Below, piece by piece: positions 1 to 9,016 of a DNA stretch of 64,000 nt; position 1 is the first letter of the stretch, and each line of letters begins with the position of its first letter. The position numbers were made by a program, and so were the translations under genes. Origin of the DNA: Pseudomonas sp. efr-133-TYG-5. GTDB lineage: Bacteria; Pseudomonadota; Gammaproteobacteria; Pseudomonadales; Pseudomonadaceae. The stretch spans positions 124,001 through 188,000 of the forward strand of contig NZ_JARVSM010000009.1 in assembly GCF_030209175.1 (NCBI RefSeq), in the 5' to 3' direction. The notes beneath the pieces were generated by a model that did no database searches, was not told the DNA's origin, and worked only from the letters and a program-made list of their open reading frames with translations.

Positions 1-263
1 GGGTTGCGCTGAGTGGCGTGTGCCGTGATCGGCGCGGGACGTGCTGGAGGGCGTAGTGCATTCATCGTGTCGTGTCTCTGCCTCAAAAGTCTGCATGGCA
101 GGTGAGAGGCAACACCGAACCAGCGCTTTAGCGGTATTTCGAAGCCCTGTTCCGGCTTCTGACGGCGACTGGATGAGTCACCTGGCGCCCCGCAAGTAGC
201 TGTTTAAATCGGCGCATGAGCGGCATCCTAGAGAACGTGACTGGCCAGTGTCAAGAATCAGCC
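1..263. other. Unassigned left edge, hairpin-rich
   Basis: I recognise no gene here. On the minus strand two ATG codons (65-63 and 61-59) open frames that run off the left edge, so a minus-strand gene may begin here; about 20 codons are too few to identify it. Upstream of those starts the minus-strand text can fold into several short hairpins: 80-84 with 106-110, 141-146 with 154-159, and 167-170 with 176-179. This could be a structured leader, but it matches no riboswitch consensus I can recall. Confidence 0.25.
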
Positions 264-271
264 GCAACAAA

Positions 272-298
272 AAAAGGCCCGCACAATGCGGGCCTTTT
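272..298 (-). terminator. Intrinsic terminator downstream of doxX-type gene
   Basis: Perfect 11-bp inverted repeat (272-282 and 288-298) around a 5-nt loop. On the minus strand a run of seven T follows directly. It lies just past the stop codon of the DoxX gene and would end its transcript. Confidence 0.85.
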
Positions 299-314
299 GC
301 CTGAGCCAGAGCGG

Positions 315-749
315 TCAGCCGGCGATGGCGCGATCCACCGAGAGCTTGCCCGCACCTTCGATCAGTACCGCGAGGCTGCCACCGAGCAGCGCCAGGGCGA
401 ACTCGTAGCCGTTGTTGGCCATGAACAGCCCGTTGCTGATGTGCACGGTGAAGATGGCCACCAGCGACAGGAAGGTCAGGCCCAATGCTGCCGGACGCAC
501 CAGCAAGCCAATGATCAGGGCCAGGCCGGCGAAGAACTCGGTACCGCCGGCGAGCGTCGCCATCAGGTAACCCGGGGTCAGGCCGATGCTTTCCATGTAT
601 TGCGCAGTGCCGGCCAGACCGTAGCCGCCGAACAGACCAAAAAGCTTCTGCGAGCCGTGCGCGGCGAAGATCACGCCGACGGCGATGCGCAGAATGGTCA
701 GGCCATAGCCGGCGCGGGTGAACAGGACCTTGTTGATCAGAGAGCTCAT
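315..749 (-). CDS. DoxX family membrane protein
   Basis: A 144-residue integral membrane protein of the DoxX/quinol-oxidase-subunit-like family. Four hydrophobic segments are visible at about residues 15-35, 60-80, 83-105 and 113-132. The family signature is seen in the first helix region (LRIAVGVIFAAHGSQKLFG) and in GGTEFFAGLALIIG. The ATG at 749 follows an AAGGA about 9 nt upstream. Family members have been linked to redox or thiol stress at the inner membrane, but the exact activity of stand-alone DoxX proteins in Pseudomonas is not settled. It stands alone with its own terminator. Confidence 0.85.
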   Translation of the reverse strand: MSSLINKVLFTRAGYGLTILRIAVGVIFAAHGSQKLFGLFGGYGLAGTAQYMESIGLTPGYLMATLAGGTEFFAGLALIIGLLVRPAALGLTFLSLVAIFTVHISNGLFMANNGYEFALALLGGSLAVLIEGAGKLSVDRAIAG

Positions 750-857
750 GTGTGTCGTTCCTTGTTGGGGGAAGTGTGTGTTGGTTGGCCGCTATATTAA
801 TCAGTAAATTTCATGTTAAAAGCGCAAATATTCCGCCTTAACAATCAGTTTATTAGA

Positions 858-2279
858 TCATTTGCGTGAGGCAACTTTCTGGCCCCGGGGCTCCAACGAC
901 TCGCGCTCCCGGTCGAACGCCAAGTAATACTTGTTCACGCTATTAACATAGCTGACGGCCCCCATTCCGACCTGCTCCATGGCGATGCGCTCGACCTGGA
1001 AGAACCACTGGTTGGGGTTCAAGCCACGCCGCCGCGCTTCGGCGCGCATGCCCTGCACCCGCTCCGGGCCGATGTTGTAGGCCGCCAGCGTGAATGCCAT
1101 GCGCTCACGCTCGTTGAGCTTGGGACTGTTGAAGAACTTGCGGCGGATCATCGCCAGGTATTTGGCCCCGGCCTGCACGTTCGCATCGAGCGTCTGGATA
1201 TTGTTCACCCCGACCCGCTGGGCGGCGGACGGGGTGATCTGCATCAGCCCGGTCGGGCCGCCCCCGCTGCGCGCGCTGGGCTGCAGCGCCGACTCCTTGA
1301 AGGCCAGCGCCGCCAGGTTGAGCCAGTCCATGTTCTGTGCGTCGGCGTGCTTCTGCAGGGTCGGGCGGAGTTTTTCCAGGCGCTGGCGATCAGCCTTGGC
1401 CAACGGATAGTGCACCTGGTAGAGACGGCGGTAGATGCGCAAGAACGCGGCATCTTCATCCGCAGGCTTTTTGTAGCCGGAAAGGAAGCGATCGATACTC
1501 GCCCGCAGCATCGAGGCATCGCGGCGCACGAACCAGTATTCCTCGCCCGGTTCGCTGATCATCAACTGCCGGTCGAAACGCAACTTGGGCAGGATTTTGC
1601 CCCAACGCTCGGCAATCGGTTGCTCGACGATGGTCAGGTGGAAGATCCCGCCCTGGACCATTTCCAGCACGTCCTCGACCGCCAGCGTCGGATCGACCCA
1701 CTCGACCTTGATCGGCGCCAGTTTGTGCAGCGCCAGTTTCTGGTTGAGCTGGCTGACCGCCTCCCCGGCCGCACTGCCGGTGGGTAAGGCCAGGGTCTTG
1801 CCGGCCAGTTGCTCGACCTTGGTGTAGCGCCGCTCACCCTTGATGCCGACCAGCACCAGCGGCACGTTGCTGGCGATCGGCTCGCTACTGGCGACCGCAT
1901 GCCCGGGTTGCAACTCCAGCAGCTCACCCGGCGCCACCAGATCACCCTCGCCACGCTGCAACGCGCCAAGCAACTGATCCTTGGCTTTGGGAATGATCTT
2001 GAGGGAGATTTCCTGACCGTCGCGGGCGTGGCCGTTGAGGTATTGCTCGAAGGCGCGCAGGCGATGGTATTCGACACCGATGGCCTGGCCCTGGACTTCG
2101 CCGGAGCTGTTGCGGCTCTGGTTGACCAGCACGCGCAGCACGCGGCTGCTGCGGATCTCGCTGAGGTCGCGGACCTTGGCGGCCGGCACGGCCTGCAATG
2201 GCCCGGGCAAGCGCGCAACCGCCGTCATCGGCAGCAGCAGTGACCCGCACAACAGAAGCAGAACCGAGGGACGAACCAT
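858..2279 (-). CDS. MltF-like lytic transglycosylase with substrate-binding domain
   Basis: A 473-residue exported protein with the MltF layout. A signal peptide (about 1-24) is followed by a periplasmic solute-binding type 3 domain (about 40-270) and a C-terminal SLT lytic transglycosylase domain (about 300-450). The expected catalytic glutamate is Glu329 in KESALQ, followed by GLMQIT and later YNIGPERV. It would cleave peptidoglycan between MurNAc and GlcNAc. I chose the ATG at 2279 because it starts the signal peptide and has GGAG 5 nt upstream; the frame stays open to 2402. It may be a paralogue rather than MltF itself, because the N-terminal domain is rather divergent. It is divergent from tatD. 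Confidence 0.82.
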   Translation of the reverse strand: MVRPSVLLLLCGSLLLPMTAVARLPGPLQAVPAAKVRDLSEIRSSRVLRVLVNQSRNSSGEVQGQAIGVEYHRLRAFEQYLNGHARDGQEISLKIIPKAKDQLLGALQRGEGDLVAPGELLELQPGHAVASSEPIASNVPLVLVGIKGERRYTKVEQLAGKTLALPTGSAAGEAVSQLNQKLALHKLAPIKVEWVDPTLAVEDVLEMVQGGIFHLTIVEQPIAERWGKILPKLRFDRQLMISEPGEEYWFVRRDASMLRASIDRFLSGYKKPADEDAAFLRIYRRLYQVHYPLAKADRQRLEKLRPTLQKHADAQNMDWLNLAALAFKESALQPSARSGGGPTGLMQITPSAAQRVGVNNIQTLDANVQAGAKYLAMIRRKFFNSPKLNERERMAFTLAAYNIGPERVQGMRAEARRRGLNPNQWFFQVERIAMEQVGMGAVSYVNSVNKYYLAFDRERESLEPRGQKVASRK

Positions 2280-2514
2280 CCACTCTCCGGAAAGGATACG
2301 GGGTGTTTTCGCCGCTGAACGGTCAAAGACACCGACGAAAACAGAGCGCCAGGAGCGCCGGTAAAGTGCGAGAGACTGGCACAGTGATGGCATTTTCGCC
2401 AACCCAGGTTGTCCCGCGGCCTCAACAGACAGTCATAAGCCGTTGTAGTTCTTGGCTTTTCTTATAAATCTACAGCTCTGATATGCTTTCCGGCCTTCGG
2501 CCCGAGGTAGCACC

Positions 2515-3321
2515 ATGCAACTCATCGATATCGGCGTCAACCTGACCAACCCCAGTTTCGCCGACAAACACCAGGCCGTGCTCGAGCGCGCGTACGCTGC
2601 CGGGGTCTGCCAACTGGTGCTCACTGGCACCAGCGTCGAGGGCAGCGAAGAGGCCCTGCAACTGTGCCGGCAACTGGACGACAGTGGCCAGCGCCTGTTC
2701 GCCACCGCGGGCATTCACCCGCATTCGGCCAGCGACTGGAACGCCGACAGCGCGCGACGCCTGCGCAATCTGCTGAAAGAAACGGGGATGGTCGCGGTGG
2801 GCGAATGCGGACTGGATTTCAACCGCGATTTCTCGCCGCGCGCGCAGCAGGAAAAAGTCCTCGAGGAACACCTGGCCCTGGCCGTGGAGCTGCAATTGCC
2901 GGTGTTCCTTCACGAGCGTGATGCCAGCGCGCGCCTGCTGGACATTCTCAAAGACTTTCGCGATCAGTTGCCCGCCGCCGTGGTGCACTGCTTCACCGGC
3001 GAACAGAAAGCGCTGTTCAGCTACCTCGATCTCGACCTGCACATCGGCATGACCGGGTGGATCTGCGACGAGCGCCGTGGCACCCACCTGCACCCGCTGG
3101 TCAAGAACATCCCGCGGGGCCGGCTGATGCTGGAAAGCGATGCCCCGTACCTGCTGCCACGCAGTCTGCGGCCGAAGCCGAAAAACGGCCGCAACGAGCC
3201 GGCCTACCTGAGCGAAGTGCTGCGCGAAGTGGCGCTGCATCGGGGGGAAACCGAGGCCGACCTGGCGGCACACACCACCGCCTGCGCCCGGGCGTTTTTC
3301 CGTTTGCCGGCAGTGGTCTGA
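2515..3321 (+). CDS. tatD: TatD metal-dependent DNase/hydrolase
   Basis: A 268-residue TIM-barrel metal hydrolase. Metal-site motifs are visible: [10 protein letters not shown], the [12 protein letters not shown] glutamate loop, HERDA, HCFTG and [10 protein letters not shown]. Like E. coli TatD it begins IDIGVNLT and lacks the HxH of the YcfH type, which supports TatD proper. E. coli TatD is a Mg-dependent 3'-5' exonuclease/DNase linked to DNA repair and not needed for Tat export. It sits away from tatABC here. The start is the ATG at 2515 after GAGGTAGC. Confidence 0.93.
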   Translation: MQLIDIGVNLTNPSFADKHQAVLERAYAAGVCQLVLTGTSVEGSEEALQLCRQLDDSGQRLFATAGIHPHSASDWNADSARRLRNLLKETGMVAVGECGLDFNRDFSPRAQQEKVLEEHLALAVELQLPVFLHERDASARLLDILKDFRDQLPAAVVHCFTGEQKALFSYLDLDLHIGMTGWICDERRGTHLHPLVKNIPRGRLMLESDAPYLLPRSLRPKPKNGRNEPAYLSEVLREVALHRGETEADLAAHTTACARAFFRLPAVV

Positions 3322-3328
3322 GCCGCAA

Positions 3329-3392
3329 GAGATCGCAGCCTGCCGAGTGTTCGTCATCTCGGCGCAAGCGTTGGCGAAGGCGGTGATCTCTG
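3329..3392. repeat. Degenerate inverted repeat between tatD and chemoreceptor
   Basis: The two ends read GAGATCGCAGCC and, on the opposite strand, GAGATCACCGCC. This is an imperfect copy of a family whose better copies lie at 18986-19033 and 55817-55886. Confidence 0.35.
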
Positions 3393-3484
3393 CATCTGTT
3401 GACCCACATCAAGCCCGACTTCCGCCGTAGCGGCACAATAATGGCACCTTGCCAAAACTGTTTCCGCTATCAGAGAAGACCTCC

Positions 3485-4966
3485 ATGGGTGCCTGGCTTA
3501 GCAATATCTCGCTGAAATACAAATTCTGGGCGGTCAACGCGGTCGCCTTCGTCACCACCCTGCTGTTGGTGCTGTACGCCGTGCAACTCGAGCAGCAGGC
3601 GCGCAGCCACGCCGCGCAGGCCTCGGCTCAGGCGCAGGCGCAATTGCTCAAGGCCTGGCCGGCCGGACAGGCGTTGCCCAAGGCCGATCAGATGCTGACA
3701 TTCAAACGCGGTGAAGCGCCGCGACTCAACGAGCAACCGTTGCTGGAAATCAGCGACAACCTCGGCTGGGTGGAAATCAGCCACCTGCCGCTGTTCGGCG
3801 ATAACCCGTTGCTCGGCGCCGAAGTGTTCAGCCGCGCCGACGGCCAGCAAGTCGCGGTGATTGCCTACGGCCCGAGTCTGAGCCAGGTGTTCGGCGAGCG
3901 CTTCGCCAATTACGCGGTGGCGGTGTTCATTCTGATGCTGGCGATGCTCGGCGCTTCGCAATTGCTCATCCGCTTTCTCCTCAGCCAGCTCAACACGTTG
4001 AAAGACGTGATGCTGCATGTGGAGAAAAGCGGCGATCTGTCGGCGCGGGTGCCGCTGGCCTGCAAGGACGAAGTCGGGCAGATGGCCAATGCGTTCAACG
4101 CGATGCAGGCCGGATATCAGCGCGTGGTCACCACCGTGGCCAACACCGCGCGCCAGCTCGACGTAGGCGCCGCGCGGCTGGCCTCGAGCATGAACGAGGT
4201 GCGTCACGGCATGCTCGGCCAGCAGAGCGAAACCGATCAGGCCGCCACGGCGATCAACGAAATGACCGCCACCGTTTACCACATCGCCCAACACGCCGGC
4301 GCCACCCGCGATCTGTCGCAGACCGCCGACGGCCTGGCCGGCAGCGGCCAGCAAGTGGTGAGCCGGGTCCAGCACTCGATCGCCGGGCTGTCCAGCGGCG
4401 TGCAGCAGACTGCGCAGATGATCCAGCGCCTGGCCGAAGACAGCCAGAAGATCAACGGCGTGGTCAGCGTCATCCACAGTATTGCCGAACAGACCAACCT
4501 GCTGGCCCTCAACGCCGCCATCGAAGCGGCTCGCGCCGGGGAGATGGGCCGCGGTTTTGCCGTCGTCGCCGATGAGGTGCGCAACCTGGCCAAACGGGTG
4601 CAGACCTCGACCGATGAAATCACCACCATGGTCTCGGCATTGCAGGCCGGCACCCGTGACGCAGTGGACTTCATGCAGGAGAGCTCCTACAAGGCTGACG
4701 ACTGTGTGCAGCAGGCACAGGAGGCCGGTGAAGCGCTGGCGGAAATCACCGGCGCGGTGGCGCAGATGCGCGAAAGCAACACGCAGATTGCCGTGGCTGC
4801 CGAGCAGCAGAGCCAGGTCGCCGAGGAGATGAACCGGGCGGTGGTGAGTATTCGTGATGTGACCGAAAACACCGTGCAGCAGACCGTGGATTCGGCGACC
4901 ACCAGTAATGAGCTGGCGACGTTGGCGGGGGAGTTGAGCAGGGCCATAGGTCAGCTCAAGCTCTGA
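3485..4966 (+). CDS. Methyl-accepting chemotaxis protein
   Basis: A 493-residue chemoreceptor. A first membrane helix (about 10-32) is followed by a short periplasmic sensor of about 110 residues, a second helix (about 143-165), a HAMP domain (about 165-220) and a long cytoplasmic coiled-coil signalling domain. The conserved hairpin tip is seen as [20 protein letters not shown] followed by [13 protein letters not shown]. It would sense an unknown ligand and control CheA. I prefer the ATG at 3485, just before the first helix, to the upstream TTG at 3449. The sensor domain is too short and divergent to assign a ligand. Confidence 0.92.
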   Translation: MGAWLSNISLKYKFWAVNAVAFVTTLLLVLYAVQLEQQARSHAAQASAQAQAQLLKAWPAGQALPKADQMLTFKRGEAPRLNEQPLLEISDNLGWVEISHLPLFGDNPLLGAEVFSRADGQQVAVIAYGPSLSQVFGERFANYAVAVFILMLAMLGASQLLIRFLLSQLNTLKDVMLHVEKSGDLSARVPLACKDEVGQMANAFNAMQAGYQRVVTTVANTARQLDVGAARLASSMNEVRHGMLGQQSETDQAATAINEMTATVYHIAQHAGATRDLSQTADGLAGSGQQVVSRVQHSIAGLSSGVQQTAQMIQRLAEDSQKINGVVSVIHSIAEQTNLLALNAAIEAARAGEMGRGFAVVADEVRNLAKRVQTSTDEITTMVSALQAGTRDAVDFMQESSYKADDCVQQAQEAGEALAEITGAVAQMRESNTQIAVAAEQQSQVAEEMNRAVVSIRDVTENTVQQTVDSATTSNELATLAGELSRAIGQLKL

Positions 4967-4973
4967 CCCACCC

Positions 4974-5013
4974 AGGATCGCCGTCTGCAGCGGCGGCCGC
5001 AAGCGGCGATCCT
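4974..5013 (+). terminator. Hairpin after chemoreceptor gene
   Basis: Perfect 10-bp inverted repeat (4974-4983 and 5004-5013), 7 nt after the stop codon, followed by a weak pyrimidine run (TTCCCTCC). It may serve as terminator and resembles the GATCG-type repeats elsewhere in the window. Confidence 0.5.
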
Positions 5014-5120
5014 TTCCCTCCATCACGCCTATCGTGCCCATAGCCAAGCTTGATTCGCCGCCCTTCCCGCCCGGGCCTATTCTTCAGGCATGTGTCCAAC
5101 ATGGAATGAGGAGTCGCAAC

Positions 5121-5486
5121 ATGGGCAAACGTCACCCCAACCTTCCCGCGTGGCAATGGCGCGCGTACCCGCACAACCACCAGCACCCGACAAACCTGGT
5201 CTTGCACCTGATTGCCGTGCCGCTGTTCATCGTGGCGTTTCTGCTGATCGTCTCCGGGGTGTTCAGCCTGAGCCTGGCAAGCGTGGCAATTGGCGTGATC
5301 GGGATCGTCGCGGCGCTGGGTCTGCAGCGCCACGGCCACAGCCTGGAGGCGCAAGCCTCCGAGCCGTTCAGTGATCGCAAGGACGCCGTTTCGCGGCTGC
5401 TGGTCGAACAGTTCCTGACCTTTCCGCGGTTCTTTCTCAGCGGCGGCTGGTACCGCGCCTGGCGTGAGCGCCACCGCCGGCATTGA
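5121..5486 (+). CDS. DUF962 / Mpo1-like membrane protein
   Basis: A 121-residue protein of the DUF962 (Mpo1-like) family. The conserved N-terminal stretch YPHNHQHPTNLVLHLIAVP is present, followed by two strongly hydrophobic helices (about 28-46 and 52-72). In yeast Mpo1 is an ER iron dioxygenase of 2-hydroxy fatty acids; whether short bacterial members share that reaction is unknown. The ATG at 5121 has GAGGAG upstream, which argues against an in-frame extension to 5034. Its stop codon lies 1 nt from the convergent thioesterase gene. Confidence 0.8.
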   Translation: MGKRHPNLPAWQWRAYPHNHQHPTNLVLHLIAVPLFIVAFLLIVSGVFSLSLASVAIGVIGIVAALGLQRHGHSLEAQASEPFSDRKDAVSRLLVEQFLTFPRFFLSGGWYRAWRERHRRH

Positions 5487-5487
5487 C

Positions 5488-6282
5488 TCAGGCGAAAATC
5501 GTCACGGTCTGCCGGCTCATGGCAATCAGCTCGCCCTCGGCGCTCCACAAATGCGCGGCGACGTGACCGTAACCGTCGGCGGCATACTCGATGTCCGCCA
5601 GGTATTGGCACCAGTCCAGGGTGCTCAACTCGCGTAACGGCTGCACAAATTCGATGGTCCAGGTCAAGGTACTGCCCGGTGCCGGTTTCTTCAGGTACGG
5701 CAACAGCGCGGGCGGCCAGGCATCGACCAGCGCCAGCAGATGCGCCTCGCTGACCGGTTCCTCCTTCACATCCCCACGCAAGCGCACCCAGCCGCCCATC
5801 TGCCGCGACGGGTTGCCGGTGAACGGCATGCCGCCGACGCTCCAGCGCATCGCCAGATGCCGCATGAATTCCGGCGTCACGCCTTTGATGTAAGGCAGCT
5901 CCTGACACTCGTCCCAATGCTTCGTCGCTGGCGCCGGATACGCCGCCACCGCCACTTCCGACGGTCGCGACGCCCCGAAGCTGCCCTGCACCAGGGTCAC
6001 GACCTGGCCGTTCTGCATCGCGCGTCCGAGTAGCTGGCTGACGGCCTTGCCTTCACGCAGCACCTCGACCTCGAAACTCACCGGCACCTCAGGTTCGACC
6101 GGGCCGACGAAGGTGATCGCCAGCGACCGCACCGGGCGCTCAGTCGGCACCCGGGCCCGCATGGCCTCGTATTGCAACGCCGCCACCAGCCCGCCAAAAC
6201 TGGCCCGCCCCTGCCCCCATTCGGCCGGAATGGTGACCTGCGGTTGACGGCGGACAGCATCGAGCAGATCGCAAAAGCGCAT
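5488..6282 (-). CDS. Acyl-CoA thioesterase family protein (TesB-like double hotdog)
   Basis: A 264-residue protein with the double-hotdog pattern of TesB-like thioesterases. The N-terminal half holds an FGGLVAALQYEAM helix and the C-terminal half SLDWCQYLADIEYAADGYG followed by LWSAEGELIAMSRQTV. It likely hydrolyses acyl-CoA esters in the cytoplasm; chain length cannot be read from sequence. I use the ATG at 6282, which has GAGG 5 nt upstream, instead of the GTG at 6297. It is convergent with the DUF962 gene. Confidence 0.85.
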   Translation of the reverse strand: MRFCDLLDAVRRQPQVTIPAEWGQGRASFGGLVAALQYEAMRARVPTERPVRSLAITFVGPVEPEVPVSFEVEVLREGKAVSQLLGRAMQNGQVVTLVQGSFGASRPSEVAVAAYPAPATKHWDECQELPYIKGVTPEFMRHLAMRWSVGGMPFTGNPSRQMGGWVRLRGDVKEEPVSEAHLLALVDAWPPALLPYLKKPAPGSTLTWTIEFVQPLRELSTLDWCQYLADIEYAADGYGHVAAHLWSAEGELIAMSRQTVTIFA

Positions 6283-6485
6283 GGAAACCTCGGACACGAA
6301 AAAGAGAATGAGCGGATCTTAACCAGCGAGGCAGAGCGGCGCAGCACTCATTCCGGCCAAAAGCACTGACAGAAAAGCCGCCGGCCAACGCGGCAGTAGC
6401 AGCTATGCGCAGATCGCATTCGCCACAGCATGTGCGCACCGTCACCTTCGCGTGCCAACACGCTCACCCGGTTTTCGCAGAGATT

Positions 6486-7256
6486 TCAGGATTTCTTGAA
6501 GCAACTGGCGCTGAGTTTTTCCAGCACCCGGTCGGCCTTGGTTTCCGCCGCGAGCATGGTTGCCTGCCAGGTCGCGACACACGGTTGCAGATCGGCTTCG
6601 TGCTCGGCCTTGGCCAGCCATTGCCAGCAATCGTGCCAGCCGCCCAGGGCACCTTGCGCGGATTTCAGGCGCGCCAGCGCGGCGGCGGGCAGGCGATCGA
6701 GTTCCGGATAGGCTTCGATGCCGTAGCGCACACGCTTGATCAGCAGGCGCAGACGATGGCGGTCGTGGGCCGGGTCGTGCAGCGCCTTGTCGAGATTCTT
6801 CCACTGTTTGCCCAGGCGCTTTTCGATGCGCTTGTCCAGGCCCTTGAGCAGCCCCTGACGCTGGGCGGCGCGCAGGAATCGCGGAAAGGCGTCGAGCATC
6901 ATCAGCAGCGACGCCAGCTCGGCACTCGCCGCCAGCGCCGGGTAGGCCTCGGCCATCTGCGCCATGCGCCGCTGCGCGGCCTCGGGCTGGTGATGCTCGA
7001 GCAGGTAGGCCGCCAGCACCTCGCGATCGCGCCACGGGGTGGTCAGTTGCCCGACCGCGGCCGCCGCGCCTTCCAGTTGCTCGACCCCGGGCAGGCCGCG
7101 CAACGGTCGCAACAGGCTGCGCAAGCGGCGCACGGTGGTGCGCAGATCATGCAGCGCCTCGGGATCGGTTCGCGCCGTCAAGCGCGCCTGACAGGCCAGC
7201 AGCCGTACTTCCAGGCTCAGGACATGAGCCACCAACCGGTCAACCAACGCAGACAT
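6486..7256 (-). CDS. CHAD domain protein
   Basis: A 256-residue all-helical CHAD protein. Conserved histidine/arginine clusters are visible: ALHDLRTTVRRLRSLLRPLRG near the N-terminus, HRLRLLIKRVRYGIE in the second half, and LGGWHDCWQW. CHAD domains bind inorganic polyphosphate through this basic channel and target polyphosphate granules. There is no fused CYTH triphosphatase domain, so this is the stand-alone form. The start ATG at 7256 has AGGAG 6 nt upstream. The neighbours do not suggest a partner. Confidence 0.88.
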   Translation of the reverse strand: MSALVDRLVAHVLSLEVRLLACQARLTARTDPEALHDLRTTVRRLRSLLRPLRGLPGVEQLEGAAAAVGQLTTPWRDREVLAAYLLEHHQPEAAQRRMAQMAEAYPALAASAELASLLMMLDAFPRFLRAAQRQGLLKGLDKRIEKRLGKQWKNLDKALHDPAHDRHRLRLLIKRVRYGIEAYPELDRLPAAALARLKSAQGALGGWHDCWQWLAKAEHEADLQPCVATWQATMLAAETKADRVLEKLSASCFKKS

Positions 7257-7332
7257 CGCTTGCTCCTGATTCCAATGGCGTTACGCGAGTGTGGGCGAAC
7301 AAGGCTCCCTGCCCTTGCGCCACCTCAGCAGC

Positions 7333-7611
7333 TTAGCGGCCGGCGCGGGATTCGCGAATGTAGAAGCGCGCTTTTTCGGCCTTGGCGCTGCAGCCTTCGA
7401 AGCCTTCGAACTGCTGCTGGGTCTTGGCCGCCGTCAGCAGCGACAGGGCCTTGGAGTAACTGACGGTACCGGCGAAGCCTTCCGCCTTGGCCAGGTCCAG
7501 CTCACGCCACGCGGCGTCGAGCTGGCTGCCGCAGCTGTCGCGATACGCGGTCTTGCCGGCGCAACCGGCCAGTGCCAGGGCCATCAACGGTACACAGATC
7601 CAGGCTTTCAT
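7333..7611 (-). CDS. Small lipoprotein of unknown function
   Basis: A 92-residue predicted lipoprotein. A short hydrophobic leader ends in the lipobox LAGC (Cys about 17) and is followed by a polar, partly helical region. Two further cysteines (in YRDSCGSQ and FEGCSAKAEK) could form a disulfide in the periplasm. I do not recognise the family. The ATG at 7611 is preceded by GAGG 8 nt upstream and by an overlapping GTG codon. It is divergent from the patatin gene and 76 nt upstream of the CHAD gene, so the two may share a transcript. Confidence 0.75.
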   Translation of the reverse strand: MKAWICVPLMALALAGCAGKTAYRDSCGSQLDAAWRELDLAKAEGFAGTVSYSKALSLLTAAKTQQQFEGFEGCSAKAEKARFYIRESRAGR

Positions 7612-7827
7612 CACTCACACCTCAAAGTAGGTCAACAGTCGTGCAGGTAAGACGGTTCGCCGGCGAAAAAGTGCCTTGTGCCAGGCGCAATCCGCCGCCA
7701 CCGAAAAGATAGCGCCGCGGCGTGACAAAGTATCGAGAAAACGACGCCAGCGGCGTTGCCGGCGACCCGGCGATTGTCGCCCGCCCCCCGATGGGTGCAT
7801 TGTGGCGTCTTGTCGGGAGGAAGTTTG

Positions 7828-8874
7828 ATGAAAAAACGTGTCGCACTGGTGCTGGGCTCCGGTGGCGCCCGGGGTTATGCCCATATCGGCGTCATTGAAG
7901 AGATCGAACGACGCGGTTATGACATCGCCTGTATTGCCGGGTGTTCGATGGGCGCAGTGGTCGGCGGCATCTATGCCGCCGGCAAGCTCGACGAGTACCG
8001 CAACTGGATCGAAAGCCTGGATTACCTCGATGTGCTGCGTCTGGTCGATGTCAGTTTCCGCCTCGGCGCGATCCGCGGCGAAAAGGTCTTCGGCCAGATC
8101 CGCAAGATCGTCGGCGAAATCAATATCGAAGACTTGCGCATCCCCTACACGGCGGTCGCCGCCGACCTCACCAACCAACAGGAAATCTGGTTCCAGGAAG
8201 GTTGCCTGCATCAGGCGATGCGCGCATCGGCGGCGATCCCCAGCCTGTTCACCCCGGTGATGCAAGGCAACCGCATGCTGGTCGATGGCGGCATTCTCAA
8301 CCCGCTGCCGATCGTGCCGGTGGTGTCCAGCCATTGCGACCTGATCATCGCGGTCAACCTCAACTCGACCAACCAGCGCCATTACAAGCTGCCTGTGATT
8401 CAGCGCCCGCCCGCCTTCCGCAGCCGCTTCGACAGCCTGATCAGTTCGCTCGGATCGAAGATGCCGTTCCGCCGCACCCAGGCCGAGCAATTGCTGCGCC
8501 TGGAGCAGGAGGCGCTGCGCGCCGAAGCGGCCGAGATCAATCCGTGGGTCGAGGGCGCCGAGCCGGAAACCCAGCAACCGGCTGCCGCCCCGGAGCGCGA
8601 CGGCGCGCCGAAATCCGCCACCGGTTCATTCATCATCGACAACGTCGGGCCGGCGTCGCTGCTGGATCTGATCAACCAGAGTTTCGAGGTCATGCAGACC
8701 TCGCTGGCGCAATACAAGATTGCCGGCTATCCGCCGGACATCCTGATCAACGTGCCCAAGCGTGTCTGCCGTTTTTTCGAGTTCTACAAGGCGCCGGAGC
8801 TGATCGCCTTGGGGCGCGAGATTGCCCGGGACACGCTGGATCGGTATGAGAACGAGCAGAGTAGAGAGTCCTGA
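7828..8874 (+). CDS. Patatin-like phospholipase (RssA type)
   Basis: A 348-residue patatin-family serine hydrolase. Oxyanion loop GSGGARG is at 10-16, nucleophile Ser40 is in GCSMG, and the catalytic Asp153 is in DGG, so the Ser-Asp dyad is complete. A C-terminal extension of about 130 residues follows the core; its charged and proline/alanine-rich part (about 240-265) looks disordered. It probably hydrolyses phospholipids or acyl esters; the true substrate is unknown. The ATG at 7828 has GGGAGG upstream; the frame is open further 5' but that part is not conserved-looking. Confidence 0.87.
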   Translation: MKKRVALVLGSGGARGYAHIGVIEEIERRGYDIACIAGCSMGAVVGGIYAAGKLDEYRNWIESLDYLDVLRLVDVSFRLGAIRGEKVFGQIRKIVGEINIEDLRIPYTAVAADLTNQQEIWFQEGCLHQAMRASAAIPSLFTPVMQGNRMLVDGGILNPLPIVPVVSSHCDLIIAVNLNSTNQRHYKLPVIQRPPAFRSRFDSLISSLGSKMPFRRTQAEQLLRLEQEALRAEAAEINPWVEGAEPETQQPAAAPERDGAPKSATGSFIIDNVGPASLLDLINQSFEVMQTSLAQYKIAGYPPDILINVPKRVCRFFEFYKAPELIALGREIARDTLDRYENEQSRES

Positions 8875-8899
8875 AGTTCTCGGCTGGCTGTCAGCGTCT

Positions 8900-8992
8900 C
8901 TTCGCGAGCAAGCCCGCTCCCACAGGGATCCAGGGCGTTACTGAGATTTGTGTATCACACCGACCATTGTGGGAGCGGGCTTGCTCGCGAAG
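8900..8992. repeat. REP-type inverted pair
   Basis: Two copies of a 25-nt element in opposite orientation (8900-8924 and 8968-8992) of the form CTTCGCGAGCAAGCCCGCTC. This is the Pseudomonas REP/BIME type. It lies between the patatin gene and the 3' end of kdpE, where the paired arms could fold and act as a terminator. Confidence 0.9.
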
Positions 8993-9016
8993 GCGTCAGC
9001 TCAGCCAACCCAAAGC

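Noticed and set aside
3431-3446. GGCAC-N5-TGGC before the chemoreceptor as a sigma-54 promoter
   Set aside because: The GG/GC spacing fits, but the -12 part is TGGC instead of TTGC and the -24 part starts with C; too weak without expression data.
8900-8992. Possible CRISPR or mobile-element ends
   Set aside because: Only two inverted copies, no regular direct-repeat spacing, no cas genes; this is a REP pair. The other pairs were rejected as CRISPR for the same reason.
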